The notes under the pieces were generated by a model. The model saw only the letters and a program-made list of their open reading frames with translations. It made no database searches and had not been told where the DNA came from. A DNA stretch of 64,000 nucleotides, taken from contig NZ_CP028369.1 in assembly GCF_003032475.1 (NCBI RefSeq), positions 8,742,001 through 8,806,000 on the forward strand, in the 5' to 3' direction. How positions within the stretch are numbered: position 1 is the first letter of the stretch; the number at the start of each line of letters is the position of its first letter. The stretch is from Streptomyces sp. P3 (lineage in GTDB: Bacteria > Actinomycetota > Actinomycetes > Streptomycetales > Streptomycetaceae). Shown in pieces: positions 44,392 through 53,646 of the stretch. Made by a program: the position numbers and the translations under genes.

Positions 44392-44561
44392 TGGGCCGCG
44401 TGAGCATGACCCACCCCGATCTGCCCGACCAGCCGATCGACGTCGCCGAGGCCTCGGTGCCTGGGCACCTGGCGGCGGGCTGGCAGGTCGCCGAGGACCT
44501 GCCGAAACCGAAGGCCGTGGTCAAGCGCCGCCGGCCGACCCCGAAGGGAGATGAGAGCTGA
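44391..44561 (+). CDS. 56-aa basic-tailed protein in tail operon
   Basis: ATG 44391 shares its A with the previous TGA, and its own TGA shares its A with the next ATG. Reads MGRVSMTHPDLPDQPIDVAE and ends KRRRPTPKGDES. Strict one-base coupling on both sides supports it. Possibly a small head-tail protein. Confidence 0.7.
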   Translation: MGRVSMTHPDLPDQPIDVAEASVPGHLAAGWQVAEDLPKPKAVVKRRRPTPKGDES

Positions 44562-45046
44562 TGTCCGCTACGCCGATCAACGCGTCGATCCGCTACTACC
44601 GGCGAGGCACCACGAAGGTGCTGTGGGTGCCGACGATCGCGAACAAGTCCGCGCCGAGCCGCGTCGAGCTGAACGCGGGCACGGCCCTCGAGGGCGAGAC
44701 GGGCGCCATGGCGGGATGGCAGACCACGTCTGCCACCGTGCCCACCCCGGCCCTCGGCGCGCGGTTCACACCGGTCGTCGGCGGCGAGATCACCGCCGCC
44801 GACTCGTCGCTGACGTTCTGGGCGTCGAAGGACGGCGACGACGTGCGGACCCTCCTCAACCGCGAGGACAGCGGTTACATCGTGTGGATGGACGAGGGCG
44901 ACATCGAGGCGCAGACGATGGACATTTTCCCCGTCACCGTCACCTCGCAGGCCAAGGTCCGCGAGCTGGACCAGGCGGCGCAGATCATGGCGCAGTTCGC
45001 GATTACCAGCGAGCCGGCCGAGAACGTCGCGATCCCCGCGGCCTGA
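44561..45046 (+). CDS. Major tail tube protein
   Basis: 161 aa from ATG 44561. IRYYRRGTTKVLWVPTIANK and the beta-rich SSLTFWASKDGDDVRTLL match the phage tail-tube fold of long-tailed siphoviruses (short lambda gpV-like type). Hexameric rings stack around the tape measure. Order (before tail chaperone and tape measure) agrees. Confidence 0.85.
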   Translation: MSATPINASIRYYRRGTTKVLWVPTIANKSAPSRVELNAGTALEGETGAMAGWQTTSATVPTPALGARFTPVVGGEITAADSSLTFWASKDGDDVRTLLNREDSGYIVWMDEGDIEAQTMDIFPVTVTSQAKVRELDQAAQIMAQFAITSEPAENVAIPAA

Positions 45047-45048
45047 CC

Positions 45049-45555
45049 ATGACCGGCTCGGTACAGATCCTCGGCACGGGCCAACTGGTGGAGCTGTCGC
45101 GCCGCCTGCGTATGGCGGGCGGGCCGCGGCTGCGGCAGAACACCGCCCGCCGTATCAGGCGTGCTGCCGAGCCGCTGCACGCGGACCTGCAGCGCGCTAT
45201 CCGCAGCGTGCAGCTGCCCGGCTCCGGCCGCAGGACGCGGGGCGGGCCGTCACCCACCGAACGCCCGCTGCGGGCGACGCTGGCGGGCGCTGTGCGAATC
45301 AGCGTCCGCTCCGGCGCCAGCCCCGGCGCCCGCGTCTGGGTGGACCGTTCACGCCTTCCTGCGGACCTGAGGAACATGCCCGGGGTCATCGACGAGGGCA
45401 GGGTGCGCCATCCGGTGTTCAACAACCGCAAGCGGTGGGCGACGCAGTGGGCGCGGCCGACGGGCTGGTGGTCGAACACCGTGGAGGCCGGGATGCCGCG
45501 GATGCGGGCCGAAATCGAACGGGTCCTCGGCGATGTCCGCCGGGACCTTCAGTGA
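45049..45555 (+). CDS. Minor tail / neck protein (HK97 gp10-like position)
   Basis: 168 aa from ATG 45049, two bases after the tube gene. Very basic N-terminus (RLRQNTARRIRRAAEPLHAD), GARVWVDRSRLPADLRN, and KRWATQWARPTGWWSNTVEA near the end, a style of gp10/minor-tail proteins. Unusual in following the tube gene rather than preceding it. It overlaps the frame upstream of the tail chaperone. Confidence 0.55.
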   Translation: MTGSVQILGTGQLVELSRRLRMAGGPRLRQNTARRIRRAAEPLHADLQRAIRSVQLPGSGRRTRGGPSPTERPLRATLAGAVRISVRSGASPGARVWVDRSRLPADLRNMPGVIDEGRVRHPVFNNRKRWATQWARPTGWWSNTVEAGMPRMRAEIERVLGDVRRDLQ

Positions 45556-45568
45556 GAAGAGACAACGC

Positions 45569-46012
45569 ATGATCATCACGTACACGCAGGACGACGGCAC
45601 GCCGGAGCGCATGACGACCGACGATCTGTCGGCGATCGAGGCGGCTGCCGTCGAGGAGGAAATGGGCCTGCAATGGCGGACGGTCGAGGACCGGCTGCGC
45701 GGCCAGGACCCGACCGCGATGCGCGCCGTGCTGTGGGCGTTCCGCCGGCGTGAGGACCCCGGGCTGCAGTTCGCCGCATTCGACGTGCCCAGCTGGCGGC
45801 GCCGCCTCACGGTCCGCATCGAACGCCACGAGATCGACGACGTGCTGACCACGATCATGTCCGAGGCCCTCGCCAAGTCGGAGGACGCGGCGATCGACGC
45901 GATGCTGCCGCACCTGCGCAAGCTCGCCCACGACCGGGCGGACGTGGACGCGGCACTCGACGCGCTGGGAAAAGGCCACTTGGCTCCCGGCCTCCAGGAC
46001 TCCGCGGACTGA
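45569..46012 (+). CDS. Tail assembly chaperone, 0-frame product
   Basis: 147 aa from ATG 45569 with AGAAGAG; ATG 45533 in frame is possible. Sequence MIITYTQDDGTPERMTTDD and RERRIERHEIDDVLTT-type helical content match the lambda gpG-like chaperone that holds the tape measure during tail assembly. It ends at TGA 46010-46012. A GGGAAAA heptamer near its end directs a fraction of ribosomes into the -1 frame (see the frameshifted product). Confidence 0.85.
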   Translation: MIITYTQDDGTPERMTTDDLSAIEAAAVEEEMGLQWRTVEDRLRGQDPTAMRAVLWAFRRREDPGLQFAAFDVPSWRRRLTVRIERHEIDDVLTTIMSEALAKSEDAAIDAMLPHLRKLAHDRADVDAALDALGKGHLAPGLQDSAD

Positions 46013-46137
46013 TCCACGAGTACGAACCGCTGCTGATGTTCTACCTGAAAATGCAGCCCTCCGAGATCGACCGGCTCAAGGTCGACCGGTTCCTGCGACT
46101 GGTCGCGTGGATCGACCGGCACATCGCTACGAGGTGA
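45569..46137 (+). CDS. Tail assembly chaperone, -1 frameshift product (G-T type)
   Basis: Slippage at GGGAAAA (45967-45973; in-frame GGA AAA) re-reads base 45973 and continues to TGA 46135-46137, giving about 189 aa. The added 54 residues include HEYEPLLMFYLKMQPSEIDR and FLRLVAWIDRHIATR, which is a real chaperone C-terminus rather than random sequence, and there is no separate start for it. This copies the lambda G/GT arrangement (GGGAAAG in lambda). The stop lies 11 bp before the tape measure start. Confidence 0.88.
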
Positions 46138-46148
46138 GGAGGTGACCG

Positions 46149-48923
46149 TTGACTACGCGTCTCACCTTCACCCTCGCCGGGCGGGACGAGCTGTCGCGGG
46201 TCCTGGACGGCTCGGCGGATTCCGCGGACCGCCTCCGGCTGCGCATGGCGGGCATCACTGCCGACGCCGACGGCCGGCTGCGCGACCTGCAGGGCCGGCT
46301 CCTCACGGTGGCCGACGCGCAGCGCCGTGTCGACGACCACACCGGGCAGGTCCGCAGCCGCTTCGACGAGCTGTCCGTGGCGGCCGGCAAGGTCGGCGAA
46401 TCCCTCAAGGCCAACCTGATCAGCCTGGCGCCGGCCGCGATCCCCGCCTCCGCGGCTCTCGCAGGCTCCGCCCTGCAGCTGGCCGGGCAGTTCGGTGCCG
46501 TGGCCGTGGCCGCGGCCGCCTACGGTCTCGCGCTCAAGCCGCAGATCGCCGCGATCAGCGAGGCGGTCAAAGCCCAGGACGCCTACGAGGAGGCGGTGCG
46601 CACCTCGGGCGCCACCTCCCAGGAGGCCGTTCAGGCGCAGGCCGCGTATCAGCAGCAGCTCGAGAAGATGCCGCCCGCCACCCGTGAGGCAGCGGTCGCG
46701 GTGGGGCTCCTGCACGACAACTTCCAGGACTGGTCCGACAGTCTCGCGGGCGACGTGATGGGCCCGTTCAACAAGGGCGTGGCGATCGCCAACGCCCTGC
46801 TGCCCAAGACGACGGGCCTGGCCAAGAGCGCGTCGACGCAGGTCGACCGGCTCGTCACCATGGTCGGCGGCGCGATCTCCACCCCAGGGTTCGACAAGCT
46901 GAACAGCCGGTTCACCGACTTCGCTGACCGGACGATGGACCACGCGGTCGACGAGCTGAACATCTTCCTGGCCAAGCTCGACGCCGGCGAGGTCGGCGGC
47001 GACTTCAAGGAGTTCCTCGACTACGCGCACGCCAACGGGCCCGCCGTGTGGGAGACCCTCCACAACATCGGCGACGCCCTGCTGAACGTGCTCGAGGCCG
47101 GCTCCGACGTCGGCGTCGGCATGCTCGACGTCATCAACGCCCTGTCCGGGATCGTTTCCGCGGTACCGCCCGAGGCGATCGCGACCATGCTGCAGCTGGC
47201 CATCGCCGTCAAGGCAGTGCGCCTGGCGGCGGTCGGGACGGACGCGGCCAAGGCCGCACTCCTCGCGCTGGGCGTGCAGGTGGGGGCGATGCGCGCGGCG
47301 GCCGCCGGCGCACCCGGCGCCATCGGCGGCGTCACCGCGGCGATCGGCGGGCTGTCGCGCGGCGCGAAACTCGCGATGGCCGGGACCGGCCTCGGGCTGC
47401 TGCTCCTCACCCTCTCGGAGCTGTCTTCAAGCAGTCAGCGGCCGAAGCCGGACGTCGACAAGCTGTCGACGTCGATCGCGGAACTCGGCAGGTCCGGCAA
47501 GGTGGGCGGCGAGGCGCTGCGCGCATACGGCGCCGACCTCGGCGGCCTGTCCGACAGCCTGCAGAAGATCACCGACCCGCAGGGGATCGACCGCGTCCAG
47601 CAGGCGATCATCTCGTTCTTCGGCACGGACTCGACGCCGGTGAAGAACGCCAAGGAGGACATCGACGCGCTCGACAAGTCCCTCGCCAGTCTGGTGTCCG
47701 GCGGCAAGGCCGACCTCGCGGCCGCGGGTCTCGACGCGACCATCAAGAAGATGGGGCTCACCAGCAAGGAGGCCGCCGAGCTCCGCGCGGAGCTGGGCGA
47801 CTACTCGGACGCGCTGGCCGGGCAGGCCCTCGAGCAGCAGCTGGCCGCCGAATCAATGGGTCTGTTCGGCGAGCAGGCGCAGACGGTGCAGGGCCAGCTC
47901 GAGGCGCAGAAGCAATCCGCCGACGGGCTGCGGCAGAGCATCCAGGCGCTGAACGAGGTCAACCGGCAGGGCCTGTCCGGGATGATCGGGTTCGAGGCGG
48001 CCATCGACGCGGCCAGCAAGGCGGCGTCGGAGAACGCCGGCGTTCTCGACATGCAGGGCGGCAAGCTCGTCCTCAACAGCGAGAAGCAGCGCAACGCCGC
48101 ATCGGCCCTCAACGACCTTGCGGCGAAGACGGATGCGGCCACGGCGTCCGCGCGTGAGTCCGGTGCGTCCTGGTCGGAGGTGTCCGGCATCTACGACCGG
48201 GGTCGGGCCGCGTTCATCAAGAGCGCCGAGACGATGGGCCTGACCCGGGTGGAGGCCAAGAAGCTGGCTGACCAGATCATGGGCACGCCGCCGAGTAAGA
48301 CGACGTATCTCAAGGGCGATCTCCAGGACCTGCAGGCGAAGCTGGCCGACGCCAAGGCGCGGCTGGCCAAAGCGCCGTCCTCGAAGACCGCGAAGATCAA
48401 GGGCGAGATCAGCGACCTGCAGCACAAGATCGACCTAGCGAAGCTTGGGCTCGGTCAGCTGCACGACAAAACGGTGTACATCAATGCGCACATGTACGTC
48501 ACCGGGTCGTCGCAGGCCCAGGCCGCGGTGTCGACGTCCGGGAGCGGCCGCATTTTCGAGCGGGCAGGCGGCGGCCTGATCCGGGGCCCGGGCACCAGCA
48601 CCTCGGACAGCATCCCGCTGATGGCGTCCGACGGTGAATACGTGATCCAGGCCGCCAGCGTCGCGAAATACGGTCTGGCCTTCCTCAACGCCCTGAACGA
48701 CGGACAGCTGCCGGCAGGCCGCGACACCCGCCCCGGGCTGCCGGCGACGGCCTCGGCGGCGGCCGCCGCTTCCCCGCAGCAGGGCGCGGGCGGCGGCGAG
48801 TTCACCGGCACCCTCGTCCTCGACAGCGGCCAGTTCCTCGGCGTCGTCCGCGGCACCCTGCAGCCGATGATCCGCGACTCCCAACAGCAGGCCGCGTTCA
48901 GAGCAAAGGTGGGACGCAGGTGA
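46149..48923 (+). CDS. Tape measure protein
   Basis: 924 aa from TTG 46149 after GAGGAGGTGA. N-terminal coiled coil (RDELSRVLDGSADSADRLRL), hydrophobic segments at about 97-130 and 340-420, a long Ala/Gln/Lys-rich helical middle, and the C-terminal GGGLIRGPGTSTSDSIPLMA typical of siphovirus tape measures. It sets tail length; at roughly 1.5 angstrom per residue the tail would be near 140 nm. Likely also helps DNA entry through the membrane. Confidence 0.95.
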   Translation: MTTRLTFTLAGRDELSRVLDGSADSADRLRLRMAGITADADGRLRDLQGRLLTVADAQRRVDDHTGQVRSRFDELSVAAGKVGESLKANLISLAPAAIPASAALAGSALQLAGQFGAVAVAAAAYGLALKPQIAAISEAVKAQDAYEEAVRTSGATSQEAVQAQAAYQQQLEKMPPATREAAVAVGLLHDNFQDWSDSLAGDVMGPFNKGVAIANALLPKTTGLAKSASTQVDRLVTMVGGAISTPGFDKLNSRFTDFADRTMDHAVDELNIFLAKLDAGEVGGDFKEFLDYAHANGPAVWETLHNIGDALLNVLEAGSDVGVGMLDVINALSGIVSAVPPEAIATMLQLAIAVKAVRLAAVGTDAAKAALLALGVQVGAMRAAAAGAPGAIGGVTAAIGGLSRGAKLAMAGTGLGLLLLTLSELSSSSQRPKPDVDKLSTSIAELGRSGKVGGEALRAYGADLGGLSDSLQKITDPQGIDRVQQAIISFFGTDSTPVKNAKEDIDALDKSLASLVSGGKADLAAAGLDATIKKMGLTSKEAAELRAELGDYSDALAGQALEQQLAAESMGLFGEQAQTVQGQLEAQKQSADGLRQSIQALNEVNRQGLSGMIGFEAAIDAASKAASENAGVLDMQGGKLVLNSEKQRNAASALNDLAAKTDAATASARESGASWSEVSGIYDRGRAAFIKSAETMGLTRVEAKKLADQIMGTPPSKTTYLKGDLQDLQAKLADAKARLAKAPSSKTAKIKGEISDLQHKIDLAKLGLGQLHDKTVYINAHMYVTGSSQAQAAVSTSGSGRIFERAGGGLIRGPGTSTSDSIPLMASDGEYVIQAASVAKYGLAFLNALNDGQLPAGRDTRPGLPATASAAAAASPQQGAGGGEFTGTLVLDSGQFLGVVRGTLQPMIRDSQQQAAFRAKVGRR

Positions 48924-50395
48924 CCATCTCCTACGGCGCGGCGGGCGCATCCGCGTCTGCCGCCGAGAGCGTGACCCCGGCCCTGCCCGCCGGGGCGAGC
49001 GCCGGCATGCTCGCCGTCCTCCAGGTCGTCTCCGGCCACCAGGACGACCCCACCCCGGCGACCCCGTCGGGATGGCTGCTGGCCGGCTCGTTTAGCGGGG
49101 GCGGAGGCAGCTTCGGGGCAGGCACCGGGCCGCGCCGGATCACGTTCTTCGTGCGCGAGCTCCTCGCCTCCAACAGCGCACCCACCGTGGCCATCCCCAC
49201 CGGCGGGACAGGGTCCACGATCGCCGCCCGCATCTACACCCTCTCCCGGTCGGCGGGCACCGGGTGGCGGTGGGCGGCCGCGTTCGCCGAGGACACCTCG
49301 AGCGGCACCGGCTTCTCCGCCGCCTCCGCCATCGCACTCACCTGGAAGGCAGGGGATTTCGCCGTCATCGGCTACGGCATCCCCCTGTCGACGGCCACGT
49401 TCAGCGCCGAGGGCGTCGCCGCCAGCGGCATCACCTTCGGCACGGTCACCGAGCAGGCCGACGACAGCATCACCGCCGGCAACGACTCCCGGTTCGTCAC
49501 CGCCACCGGGGCCGTCTCCTCCGGGGCGGGCACCCAGGCGCCGACCATGACCGCCACGCTGTCCGCCGCATCCACCGGCGTGGCCGGCGTGCTGCGGGTC
49601 CGCGAGGCGTCCAGCACCCTCACCGTCAGCGCACAGTCGGTGTTCCCGCCCCGCAACCTGGTGGCCGCGACCAGCCTCGCCGCGGACGACATCGTGACCG
49701 CCACCCTGTACCGGCAGGTCGGCACCACCCTCACCCCGGTCCGCGCAGCCAGCGGCGTCGACGTGACCGGCGCCGACGATCTGCTGCGCATCGACGCGGA
49801 GCAGCCGTTCGGAGTCAGCCTCAACTACGCCGCCGACCTGGTCGACGTCAACGGCAACGTATGGCGGATCACCTCCGGCTCGATCACCTCGAGCGTCGAC
49901 AGCGACGTCCTGTCCGACGCGGTACGCGGCATCGGGGCCGCCGTCATCATCCAGACCTGGCCCGACAAGAAACGCGACCGCGACGCCACGGTGTTCAACG
50001 TGGGCGGCCGCATGGTCGCCGTGTCCCGTCCCCGCTCCTCAGCGCAGGCCACCGTGACCGTGCGCACCATGACCGACGAGGAGGGGGACGCCCTGCAGGA
50101 GGCCCTCGACGGGGCGACCGAGGGCGTGCTCCTCATCCGCAAGCAGGTGTCCCTGCCGGGTGTCGACAACTACCTCGCGGTCCTCGCCGACAGCGAGAAC
50201 CGCACCTGGTACAACCCGATCCGCTACTGGGCGCTCGACACAATCGAGACCGAAGCCTGGGCGGACGTCCTGGAAGCGGCCGGGTTCACCCTGCAGGACA
50301 TCGCCGACAACTACACCAGCCTTCAGGACCTGGCCGACGACTTCACGCCCGGCACGCTCCTGGACATCGCGCTGTTCGACTTTGGGACGGTGTGA
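48920..50395 (+). CDS. Minor tail protein (distal tail region)
   Basis: 491 aa, GTG start overlapping the tape measure stop. Beta-rich N-terminal half (TISYGAAGASASAAESVTPA; GTGPRRITFFVRELL) and a C-terminal half with GVDNYLAVLADSENRTWYNP and SLQDLADDF. Position after the tape measure implies a distal-tail or tail-tip hub component. Confidence 0.75.
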   Translation: MTISYGAAGASASAAESVTPALPAGASAGMLAVLQVVSGHQDDPTPATPSGWLLAGSFSGGGGSFGAGTGPRRITFFVRELLASNSAPTVAIPTGGTGSTIAARIYTLSRSAGTGWRWAAAFAEDTSSGTGFSAASAIALTWKAGDFAVIGYGIPLSTATFSAEGVAASGITFGTVTEQADDSITAGNDSRFVTATGAVSSGAGTQAPTMTATLSAASTGVAGVLRVREASSTLTVSAQSVFPPRNLVAATSLAADDIVTATLYRQVGTTLTPVRAASGVDVTGADDLLRIDAEQPFGVSLNYAADLVDVNGNVWRITSGSITSSVDSDVLSDAVRGIGAAVIIQTWPDKKRDRDATVFNVGGRMVAVSRPRSSAQATVTVRTMTDEEGDALQEALDGATEGVLLIRKQVSLPGVDNYLAVLADSENRTWYNPIRYWALDTIETEAWADVLEAAGFTLQDIADNYTSLQDLADDFTPGTLLDIALFDFGTV

Positions 50396-50396
50396 C

Positions 50397-51479
50397 GTGC
50401 TGGACATGTCGGACGAGGCGCTGAGCATCGTGCAGCGATCCTTCACCATGAAGATCCGGGCCGACGCCTGGCTGAACGGCGAACTCGTCGCCGCGGACAT
50501 TCCCGTCGCCGCCGGGAGCGAGGACCGGGACCGCTCGCTGGCGGTCCCGGAGCGGGTCACCCTGACCGTGCCGCGCCGCGACCGCGGCATCACGTGGGAT
50601 CCGAGCATCGACCCCGAGCATCCGCTTGCCGCCTACGGGCAGCAGCTGCGGATCTCCTATGGCGTCGACGTCGGCGGGGGCTTCGAGTGGATCGACCGCG
50701 GCTGGTTCCTCATCACCGACTCCGGCGTGGATGGTGACACGGTTTCCGTCACCGCCGAGGGTCTGCTCACTCTCATCGACGAGGCCAAGTTCGTCGGCCC
50801 GTTCCAGCCGTCCGGCACGTTCGTCTCGACCGTGCGCAGCCTCGTCGAACCCGCTCTGACCGCCGTCTTCGACGGCAGCCTTATCGACCGGGCCATCCCG
50901 CTCGGCATGCAGTGGGACGGCGACCGGATGGCCGCACTGACGGAGGTCCTCGACGCGTGGCCGGCCGTAGCCGAAGTCACCGCCGACGGGCACCTGCTCG
51001 TCGAGCTGCTCACCGACGGCGGCACCCCGGTACTCGACATCACCGACGGGCAGGGAGGCACCGTGATCCGCTGGTCCGGAGACACTTCCCGCGACGGGGC
51101 GTTCAACGTGGTCGTCGCCGAGGGCGAGGACAGCACCGGCAGCCAGGTGCAGGGCGTCGCCTACGACACCGACGGCAGCAGCCCGTTCCGCGCCGGCGGC
51201 CCGTTCAGCCCGCTGCCGGTGCCCACCCGGGTCTCCTCCCCCCTGCTCACCACCGTGGCCCAGTGCCGTGCCGCGGCCAGCGCCCGCCTGCAGACCCTGC
51301 GTCGCACCGCCTTCCGGAAGCTGAAGGCCACCCTGGTCCCGCACCCCGGGATCGTCACCGGCGACGTCGTCTCGGTGACCGGTGCCGGACTCACCGCCAG
51401 GGCGTGCGTGGTCGAAGGCCTGTCGCTGCCCTACACGCCGGGCTCCATGTCCCTGACCCTGAGGGTGCTCAATGGGTGA
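50397..51479 (+). CDS. DUF5047-like tail tip protein
   Basis: 360 aa from GTG 50397. Opens SDEALSIVQRSFTMKIRADA and continues RSLAVPERVTLTVPRRDRGI, TVSVTAEGLLTLIDEAKFV and IPLGMQWDGDRMAALTEVLD, the pattern I associate with DUF5047 proteins encoded in the tail module of Streptomyces phages. Probably a baseplate hub or tail-associated structural protein. Overlaps the next gene by 8 bp. Confidence 0.75.
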   Translation: MLDMSDEALSIVQRSFTMKIRADAWLNGELVAADIPVAAGSEDRDRSLAVPERVTLTVPRRDRGITWDPSIDPEHPLAAYGQQLRISYGVDVGGGFEWIDRGWFLITDSGVDGDTVSVTAEGLLTLIDEAKFVGPFQPSGTFVSTVRSLVEPALTAVFDGSLIDRAIPLGMQWDGDRMAALTEVLDAWPAVAEVTADGHLLVELLTDGGTPVLDITDGQGGTVIRWSGDTSRDGAFNVVVAEGEDSTGSQVQGVAYDTDGSSPFRAGGPFSPLPVPTRVSSPLLTTVAQCRAAASARLQTLRRTAFRKLKATLVPHPGIVTGDVVSVTGAGLTARACVVEGLSLPYTPGSMSLTLRVLNG

Positions 51480-52281
51480 CTTCGCCGATACCCGCGTATC
51501 CCTGACCGGGCAGGGGACCCTCGTCGCCATCGCGCAGACCGCCGGGTCCGGCGGCGCCTGCCTCGCCAACGTGGCCGGCCTGCAGGTGACGGTGCGGATC
51601 GTGGCCGGGCTGAGCGTGGCCGCCGGGAATGTGCTGCTGATCCTGCGGCGCGGGTCCACGTACTGGGCGATCGCCACGCTCGGCGCCGCCCCGGTGGTCG
51701 CGCCGTCGCCGCCGTCCCCCGACACCGCGCCGCCGTCCACCGGTGACCCGGCACCCGCACCGAAGCCGGACATCACTACCGGTGTCCTCACCTGCCCGCC
51801 GGTCGCCACAGCCACCTACCGGGACGGCTCCTGGCGCTCCGACGGCGACCCCGTGAGCGGGTTCGACACCTACCAGGGCCGCTACGCCGGCTCGTCGTTC
51901 GGCCGGATGACGGGCTGCGCCTTCTACGGCACCAAGCCCCGCAGCCTCAGCGGAGCCACTGTCACCAAGGCCACGCTCAAGGCCCGGCGCCTGTCCGGCG
52001 GCGACTTCGCCGCCCGCACACCCACCCTGCGGCTGGTGTCGCAGTCCACGCGGCCGAGCGGGGCCCCCACCCTCAACGAGACCACCGCCGGCCCATCTCT
52101 GGCCGTGAACGCGACGACGACCAGCTTCACGATTCCCACCGCGTGGGCGCAGGCCATGGTCGACGGCACCCGCGGAGGTCTCGCCATCTCCATCGGCTCG
52201 GACACCCCCTACATCCACCTGGCGGGCCGAGGCAGCTGGAGCGCGGCCTGGACCCTCACGATCTACTGGAGGCGCGGCTAA
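51472..52281 (+). CDS. Minor tail protein with Pro-rich linker
   Basis: 269 aa from ATG 51472. N-terminal beta domain (GDFADTRVSLTGQGTLVAIA, LILRRGSTYWAIATLG), a Pro/Ala linker at about 78-100, and a C-terminal beta-sandwich-like domain (GSWSAAWTLTIYWRRG) resembling carbohydrate-binding tail proteins. Its TAA shares its last A with the next ATG. Confidence 0.7.
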   Translation: MGDFADTRVSLTGQGTLVAIAQTAGSGGACLANVAGLQVTVRIVAGLSVAAGNVLLILRRGSTYWAIATLGAAPVVAPSPPSPDTAPPSTGDPAPAPKPDITTGVLTCPPVATATYRDGSWRSDGDPVSGFDTYQGRYAGSSFGRMTGCAFYGTKPRSLSGATVTKATLKARRLSGGDFAARTPTLRLVSQSTRPSGAPTLNETTAGPSLAVNATTTSFTIPTAWAQAMVDGTRGGLAISIGSDTPYIHLAGRGSWSAAWTLTIYWRRG

Positions 52282-53006
52282 TGAGCCAGGAGACGTCGAA
52301 CGGCATCGTCTACCCCGAGAGCACCGACCACACCCGGACGTGGGAGCACTGGCAGACGATGGCCGAGTCCATCGACCCGCAGCTCAGCCCGCCCGACGTG
52401 CAGGTGTTCACCTCCTCCGGCACGTGGACCCGGCCCGATGACGCGAAGTGGGTGCGGGTAATGGTGCAGGCCGGCGGGGGAGGCGGGCACAACGCTGTCG
52501 CCACCGGTGCTTCGCAGACATCGTGCGGCGGCGGCGGGCAGGGCGGCGGCTATGCCGAGTCGTACCTTCTGGCGTCCGCCGCTGGCGCTTCCCAGGCGGT
52601 GACCGTCGGGGCGGGCGGTGCGAGCGGCGGCGGCTCCGGCGGCACCTCATCATTCGGGTCGCTGGTGTCGGCCACGGGCGGCGGCGGCGGCACAGCCAGC
52701 GCCGCCGACGGCACCCCGGGCGCGACAGCAGGAGGGTCCTCGACCCAGACCCTCACCGGCGGCATTCGGGTGTCCGGCAGCGGAGGAGGAGCCGGAGCCA
52801 AGTTCGGCACCGCGGGCGCGATGGGCGGGGCCGGCGGCAACGCCGTCCTCGGCGGCGGCGCCCGTGGTGTCGCCACCAACGGCACCGGAGTCACGGGCTT
52901 CACCTACGGCGGCGGCGGCTCCGGCGCGGCGAACACCGCCTCCCAAGTCCAGCGCGGAGGCGGAGCCGGCGGTGACGGCGTCGTCATCGTCATCACATTT
53001 TTCTGA
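52281..53006 (+). CDS. Glycine-rich tail tip adhesin
   Basis: 241 aa from ATG 52281. A short N-terminal attachment region (SNGIVYPESTDHTRTWEHWQ), then QVFTSSGTWTRPDDAKWVRV leading into a domain of about 170 residues with many GGGG runs (VMVQAGGGGGHNAVAT, GGAGGNAVLGGGARGVATNG) and the end DGVVIVITFF. This is the polyglycine phage-adhesin pattern in which glycine helices pack as a sandwich and the loops bind the receptor. Receptor binding is inferred from family layout. Confidence 0.8.
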   Translation: MSQETSNGIVYPESTDHTRTWEHWQTMAESIDPQLSPPDVQVFTSSGTWTRPDDAKWVRVMVQAGGGGGHNAVATGASQTSCGGGGQGGGYAESYLLASAAGASQAVTVGAGGASGGGSGGTSSFGSLVSATGGGGGTASAADGTPGATAGGSSTQTLTGGIRVSGSGGGAGAKFGTAGAMGGAGGNAVLGGGARGVATNGTGVTGFTYGGGGSGAANTASQVQRGGGAGGDGVVIVITFF

Positions 53007-53015
53007 GGAGTAGCA

Positions 53016-53582
53016 ATGCCCTACCTGTCCACCACCGACCTGCACAAGTGCTGCGAGAACGCCACCGACCCGTTCCAGCCCCCCGCGCCGCCCCTGCTGC
53101 TGGGCGCGCTGGAGACCAGCGAGATCCCCGTCGACCTGTCGTCGTCCAGCTACCGCACCCTGTACCGGGTCGTCATGGGCCCCGTCTCACGCGGCGACAT
53201 GCTGAAGGTGACCGGCGAGGCCCGCGTCACCAACGACGTCGGGGTCGGTATCCCCAACGGCAAGCGGTACACCGTCGGTGTCGGCTGGCACTTGTGGATC
53301 TACGACTACAGCAACCCGCTGAAGACGGCGGGCCCGTGGTGGCAGATCTCCCAGCTGCGCGGTCAGAACGTCACCGTGGACATGCACCACATGACGCTGG
53401 CCGTCACCACCCTGGCCGAGGTTCCCGACGACTGGACCGACGGACACCGCCCAGTCGTCGTCCTGCGCGCCGACGCCCACTCGACCGCCTGGAACTACAA
53501 CGGGGGCAACGACACGTTGACCGCCGACGCCGGATACGGGCAGCTCATTGCCAAGCACTACGTGCCCGCCCCTGCCGCCTGA
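53016..53582 (+). CDS. Tail fibre-associated protein, unknown
   Basis: 188 aa from ATG 53016 with GAGGAG. Beta-rich with SSSYRTLYRVVMGPVSRGDM, GVGWHLWIYDYSN and WNYNGGNDTLTADAGYGQL. Likely another host-binding or tail-surface protein by position, last before the lysis genes. Confidence 0.65.
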   Translation: MPYLSTTDLHKCCENATDPFQPPAPPLLLGALETSEIPVDLSSSSYRTLYRVVMGPVSRGDMLKVTGEARVTNDVGVGIPNGKRYTVGVGWHLWIYDYSNPLKTAGPWWQISQLRGQNVTVDMHHMTLAVTTLAEVPDDWTDGHRPVVVLRADAHSTAWNYNGGNDTLTADAGYGQLIAKHYVPAPAA

Positions 53583-53592
53583 CCCCACCCCA

Positions 53593-53626
53593 CCCCGCCC
53601 GCCCTGAGCCTGATGGCCGGGGCGTT
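53593..53626 (+). terminator. Weak stem-loop before endolysin
   Basis: CCCCGCCC (53593-53600) with GGCCGGGG (53615-53622), seven of eight pairs, followed by CGTTT. It could separate tail and lysis transcription. Confidence 0.45.
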
Positions 53627-53646
53627 TCTCATGCCCGGGAGGGCCC

